From Actinomadura luteofluorescens (GTDB lineage Bacteria; Actinomycetota; Actinomycetes; Streptosporangiales; Streptosporangiaceae), in NCBI RefSeq assembly GCF_013409365.1, contig NZ_JACCBA010000001.1, positions 5,394,001 to 5,458,000 of the forward strand: a DNA stretch of 64,000 nucleotides, in the 5' to 3' direction. Both the position numbers and the translations under genes were made by a program. The notes beneath the pieces were generated by a model, which saw nothing but the letters and a program-made list of their open reading frames with translations, did no database searches and was not told the origin of the DNA. Of this stretch, positions 61,350 to 64,000 are shown piece by piece (positions within the stretch are counted from its first letter, which is position 1; every line of letters starts with the position of its first letter).

Positions 61350-62827
61350 TCCTCAAGCGCGGCGTCATCATCCAGCTCATCGCCTTCGCGGTCATCACCG
61401 TCGTCGGCGTGGCGATCGTCTCGGTCAACTACATCGGCATCGGCCGCGACCTGCTCGGCAAGCAGTACATCGCCTACGTCGACCTCACCGACTCCGGCGG
61501 CGTGTTCACCAACGCCGAGGTCACCTACCGGGGCGTCCCGGTCGGGCGCGTCGGCCCCATCGAGCTGACCAAGGACGGCATCCGCGTCAAGCTGCTGCTG
61601 GAGCGCGGCAAGCGGATCCCGCGCGAGGGCACCAAGGCCGTCGTGGCGAACCGGTCGGCGGTCGGCGAGCAGTACATCGACCTGGAGCCCACCACGAAGT
61701 CCGGGCCCTACATGGACCAGGGCGACCCGTACACCGTCCCGCGGAGCCGCACCACGCTGCCGGTGTCCACGGCCGAGCTGCTGCGCAACGTCGACTCCCT
61801 CGTGGGCTCGGTGAACACCAAGGACCTCGGGGTCATCGTGGACGAGCTGGACAAGGCGTTCTCCGGCTCCGCCTCGGACCTGCAGTCGATCCTGGACGAC
61901 ACCGACCGGCTGCTGAAGACCGCCAACGAGGCCTACCCCGACACCGAGCGGCTGCTGAACAACGGCGTGACCGTCCTGGACACCCAGCGCGGCCAGGCCG
62001 CCAACATCCAGGGCTTCGCCCGCAACCTGAACGCGCTGACCACCTCGCTCCGCAACGACGACCCGGCGCTGCGCAAGACCATCGACAACGCGCCGGGCGC
62101 GGTGGACGAGACCCACAAGGCCATCAACCAGCTCGCGCCGACGCTGCCCGTCCTGCTGGCCAACCTCACCACCACCGGCCAGGTCATCGCGTCCCGCAAG
62201 GCCGGCCTGCGGTCGCTGTTCATCCTCTACCCGGTGACGGTCGCAGGCGCGTTCACCGTCACGCCCGGCGACGGGACCCAGCACCTGGGCCTCGACCTGA
62301 ACATCGACGCGCCGCCCGCCTGCACCCAGGGCTACGAGAAGGTCAAGCACCGCTGGCCGCAGGACACCTCGAAGAAGAAGCCGCGCCTGGACGTCGGCTG
62401 CAAGGCGCCCCACAACGCCCCCACGGCCGTGCGCGGCGCCCGCAACTTCCCGCGTGACGCCATCGCGCCGTTCCCGCAGGTCCCCGCGGGCGCCACCACC
62501 GGCGCCGGGTTCCCCGAGGGCGGCGCGTACGGCACCCGCGGGGACGGCGGCGACAGCGGCGACGGCGACGGCGGCAAGACGGACGCCAAGGGCTCCGGCA
62601 AGACCAAGGCGAAGGCCGCGGCCGCCCCGACGGGCCAGCTCGCGGACGGAAACCTGTACCTGTCGTACCCGGCCGGTTCAGTCGAATTCGCTGGATACGA
62701 TCCATCGACGGGCGCGGTCTACGGCCCTGATGGCAAGCGCTACGTCATGCCGCGCAGCGCCGGTACACGCCAGTTGGGAGAGGAATCCTCGTGGAAGTGG
62801 CTCCTGCTCGGACCGCTGAGCCAGTGA
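61346..62827 (+). CDS. mceF: Mce family protein F
   Basis: The 493-residue protein has an N-terminal helix (IIQLIAFAVITVVGVAIVSV), an MCE domain (DSGGVFTNAEVTYRGVPVGR), helical region with SNLQ/NLNALTTSLRND-type repeats, and a long Gly/Asp/Lys-rich linker. It ends with a distinct tail (YLSYPAGSVEFAGYDPSTGA, VYGPDGKRYVM) typical of MceF. GTG start. Confidence 0.92.
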   Translation: MILKRGVIIQLIAFAVITVVGVAIVSVNYIGIGRDLLGKQYIAYVDLTDSGGVFTNAEVTYRGVPVGRVGPIELTKDGIRVKLLLERGKRIPREGTKAVVANRSAVGEQYIDLEPTTKSGPYMDQGDPYTVPRSRTTLPVSTAELLRNVDSLVGSVNTKDLGVIVDELDKAFSGSASDLQSILDDTDRLLKTANEAYPDTERLLNNGVTVLDTQRGQAANIQGFARNLNALTTSLRNDDPALRKTIDNAPGAVDETHKAINQLAPTLPVLLANLTTTGQVIASRKAGLRSLFILYPVTVAGAFTVTPGDGTQHLGLDLNIDAPPACTQGYEKVKHRWPQDTSKKKPRLDVGCKAPHNAPTAVRGARNFPRDAIAPFPQVPAGATTGAGFPEGGAYGTRGDGGDSGDGDGGKTDAKGSGKTKAKAAAAPTGQLADGNLYLSYPAGSVEFAGYDPSTGAVYGPDGKRYVMPRSAGTRQLGEESSWKWLLLGPLSQ

Positions 62828-62837
62828 GGCGGGCACG

Positions 62838-63326
62838 ATGAGGCGCCGTCTACCCCTGATCACCGCGATCGTGCTGAGCGTCGTCGTGGTGGGGCTCGCC
62901 ATCGCGTCCGGTTGGCTCGGCGTGGTCTCCCTCCGGAACAGGGACGAGGCCGACCAGAAGGCGAAGGCGATCCAGTCGGCGCGCCAGATGGGCGTCAACC
63001 TGATGTCGCTCAGCGCCGCCACCGCCCAGCGCGACCTGGACCGCATCGTGGGCGGCACCACCGGCGACCTCAAGAACAAGCTGGGAAGCCAGTCGAACGC
63101 CTTCATGCAGCAGATCACCAAGGCCAAGGCCAAGTCGACTGTCAGTGACGTGGACGCCGCGCTGGTCTCCATCGACGGCGACTCCGCCGAGGTGATGGTG
63201 TCCCTCACCGGGACCGTCACCAACGACAAGGTGCAGAACGGTACGCCGCAGGGCTACCGGTACCAGATGGACCTCACGCGGGTCGACGGCCGCTGGCTCG
63301 TGTCCGGACTGGAGGTTGTCCCGTGA
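62838..63326 (+). CDS. Mce-associated membrane protein
   Basis: The 162-residue protein has one N-terminal helix (LITAIVLSVVVVGLAIASGW) and an NTF2-like extracytoplasmic domain (ARQMGVNLMSLSAATAQRDL ... YQMDLTRVDGRWLVSGLEVV). Mas/Mam proteins stabilise or assist Mce complexes in mycobacteria. It starts 10 nt after mceF; its stop overlaps the next GTG. Confidence 0.88.
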   Translation: MRRRLPLITAIVLSVVVVGLAIASGWLGVVSLRNRDEADQKAKAIQSARQMGVNLMSLSAATAQRDLDRIVGGTTGDLKNKLGSQSNAFMQQITKAKAKSTVSDVDAALVSIDGDSAEVMVSLTGTVTNDKVQNGTPQGYRYQMDLTRVDGRWLVSGLEVVP

Positions 63327-64000
63327 CGATCAAGGCGGATCGAGCGGCCAGGGCCGAGGAGGCCGCCGAGGCGGCGCGCCTGGCGGAGGAGGCCGCGGCG
63401 AAGGCCCGGGAGGCCGCGCGGCTCGCCCAGATCGCCGCGGACGAGGCGGCCGCCGCCGAAGAGGCCGCGGCGGACGAGGCGCCGGACGAGGAGCCGGGAG
63501 AGGACGTCCCGGAGGAGGCTCCGAAGGCCCTCAAATCCCCCAAGAAGCCTCGTCGTAGCCGGAAGGCGTCCGAAGTCACGTCCGATGAGGACGAAGCCGC
63601 AGAGGGCGGCTCAGCGGCGGAGGCGGACACCGAGGCCCTCGCCGATGACGACACCAAGGCCGTCAAGACGACCAAGGCCGCAAAGGGCACCAAGGGCACC
63701 AAGAGCTCCAAGGCCGCCGAGGTCGTAGAGGCCGAGGAAGACGCTGAGGCCGAGGAAGACGCTGAGGCCGAGGAGGACGCCGAGGCCGAGGAGGACGCCG
63801 AGGCCGCGAAGCCTGCGAAGGCCGCCCGGACCAAGCGTCTGAACCTCAAGAAGCCCACCAAGGCCACCGACGAGGACGCCGAAGACGCTGAGGACGCCGA
63901 GCCGGAGGGCCGGTCCCGGCTGGGCGGCAGGTCGACCGTCATCGCCGTCCTGGCCGTCCTGGCGATCGCGCTCGCGGCCGGCACCACCGCGCTGGCGTTG
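63323..64000 (+). CDS. Second Mce-associated protein, partial (runs off the window)
   Basis: The visible 226 residues are a highly charged Ala/Glu/Lys-rich cytoplasmic region (ARAEEAAEAARLAEEAAAKA, then four EAEEDA repeats). A transmembrane helix begins at the window end (STVIAVLAVLAIALAAGTTA). This is the layout of Mce-associated proteins with long cytoplasmic N-termini; the extracytoplasmic domain lies outside. GTG overlaps the preceding stop. Confidence 0.8.
   Translation, partial: MTIKADRAARAEEAAEAARLAEEAAAKAREAARLAQIAADEAAAAEEAAADEAPDEEPGEDVPEEAPKALKSPKKPRRSRKASEVTSDEDEAAEGGSAAEADTEALADDDTKAVKTTKAAKGTKGTKSSKAAEVVEAEEDAEAEEDAEAEEDAEAEEDAEAAKPAKAARTKRLNLKKPTKATDEDAEDAEDAEPEGRSRLGGRSTVIAVLAVLAIALAAGTTALAL
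63728..63799 (+). repeat. Four 18-nt in-frame tandem repeats (EAEEDA)
   Basis: Four contiguous units GAGGCCGAGGAAGACGCT (two) and GAGGCCGAGGAGGACGCC (two) encode EAEEDA each. The units keep the protein but differ in synonymous bases between pairs, suggesting two duplication steps. Confidence 0.85.

Overview
The window is very GC-rich chromosomal DNA with dense operons, frequent GTG/TTG starts and 4-nt stop/start overlaps. It encodes a complex I operon end, a WhiB-like protein, a class F sortase, HadA/HadB dehydratases and a complete mce operon. This points to a filamentous actinomycete, probably of the Streptosporangiales (Actinomadura-like); that placement is inference from gene content.

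Layout. 1-4.6 kb: end of the NADH dehydrogenase operon (nuoL end, nuoM, nuoN), htpX and a YajQ-family gene. 4.7-18.8 kb: an integrative and conjugative element of the actinomycete (AICE, pSAM2-like) type inserted in a tRNA-Tyr gene. A 63-bp perfect direct repeat that starts in the anticodon loop bounds a 13,946-bp unit. The unit reads int-xis-replication protein-zinc ribbon-repeat cluster-traB-transfer/membrane genes-whiB-like-small proteins, then a paired palindromic operator, a divergent GntR regulator coupled to a PLP decarboxylase, and an AT-richer cargo gene that fuses a predicted PD-(D/E)XK nuclease domain to an EF-Tu-domain-2-like barrel. 18.8-21 kb: remains of an older related element (second tRNA terminator/arm sequence and the last 36 codons of an integrase) around a secreted phospholipase D-like gene.

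21-30.8 kb: accessory genes (small hypotheticals, GNAT acetyltransferase, CadD-like transporter, a processive GT2 glycosyltransferase with a small membrane protein and a class F sortase, a PP2C-like phosphatase, a frameshifted acyl-CoA dehydrogenase). 30.8-45.9 kb: tRNA-Thr, tRNA-Met, rpmG, Nudix and LOG-family genes, hadA-hadB, murB, a manganese (yybP-ykoY) riboswitch ahead of a TMEM165/GDT1-family transporter gene, an FCD-type GntR regulator, an adenosine deaminase-like gene, an ECF sigma factor with a membrane partner, an aminotransferase, tRNA-Trp and secE-nusG-rplK-rplA. The nusG-rplK gap holds three CRISPR-repeat-like hairpins at about 62-nt spacing.

45.9-52 kb: an AMP-dependent acyl-CoA synthetase, three LprG/LppX-like envelope proteins, and rplJ-rplL behind an L10-leader attenuator. 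52-64 kb: an mce lipid-import operon: ATPase, two YrbE/MlaE permeases, six Mce proteins and two Mce-associated membrane proteins, the last cut by the window end. Almost every junction overlaps by 1-4 nt; one gene (mceE) appears frameshifted near its end.

The most novel-looking items are the nuclease/EF-Tu-D2 cargo gene, the conserved hairpin leader repeated three times in the AICE, the GTTGCACC cluster just after traB, the decayed second element at the same tRNA, and the degenerate CRISPR-like mini-array.
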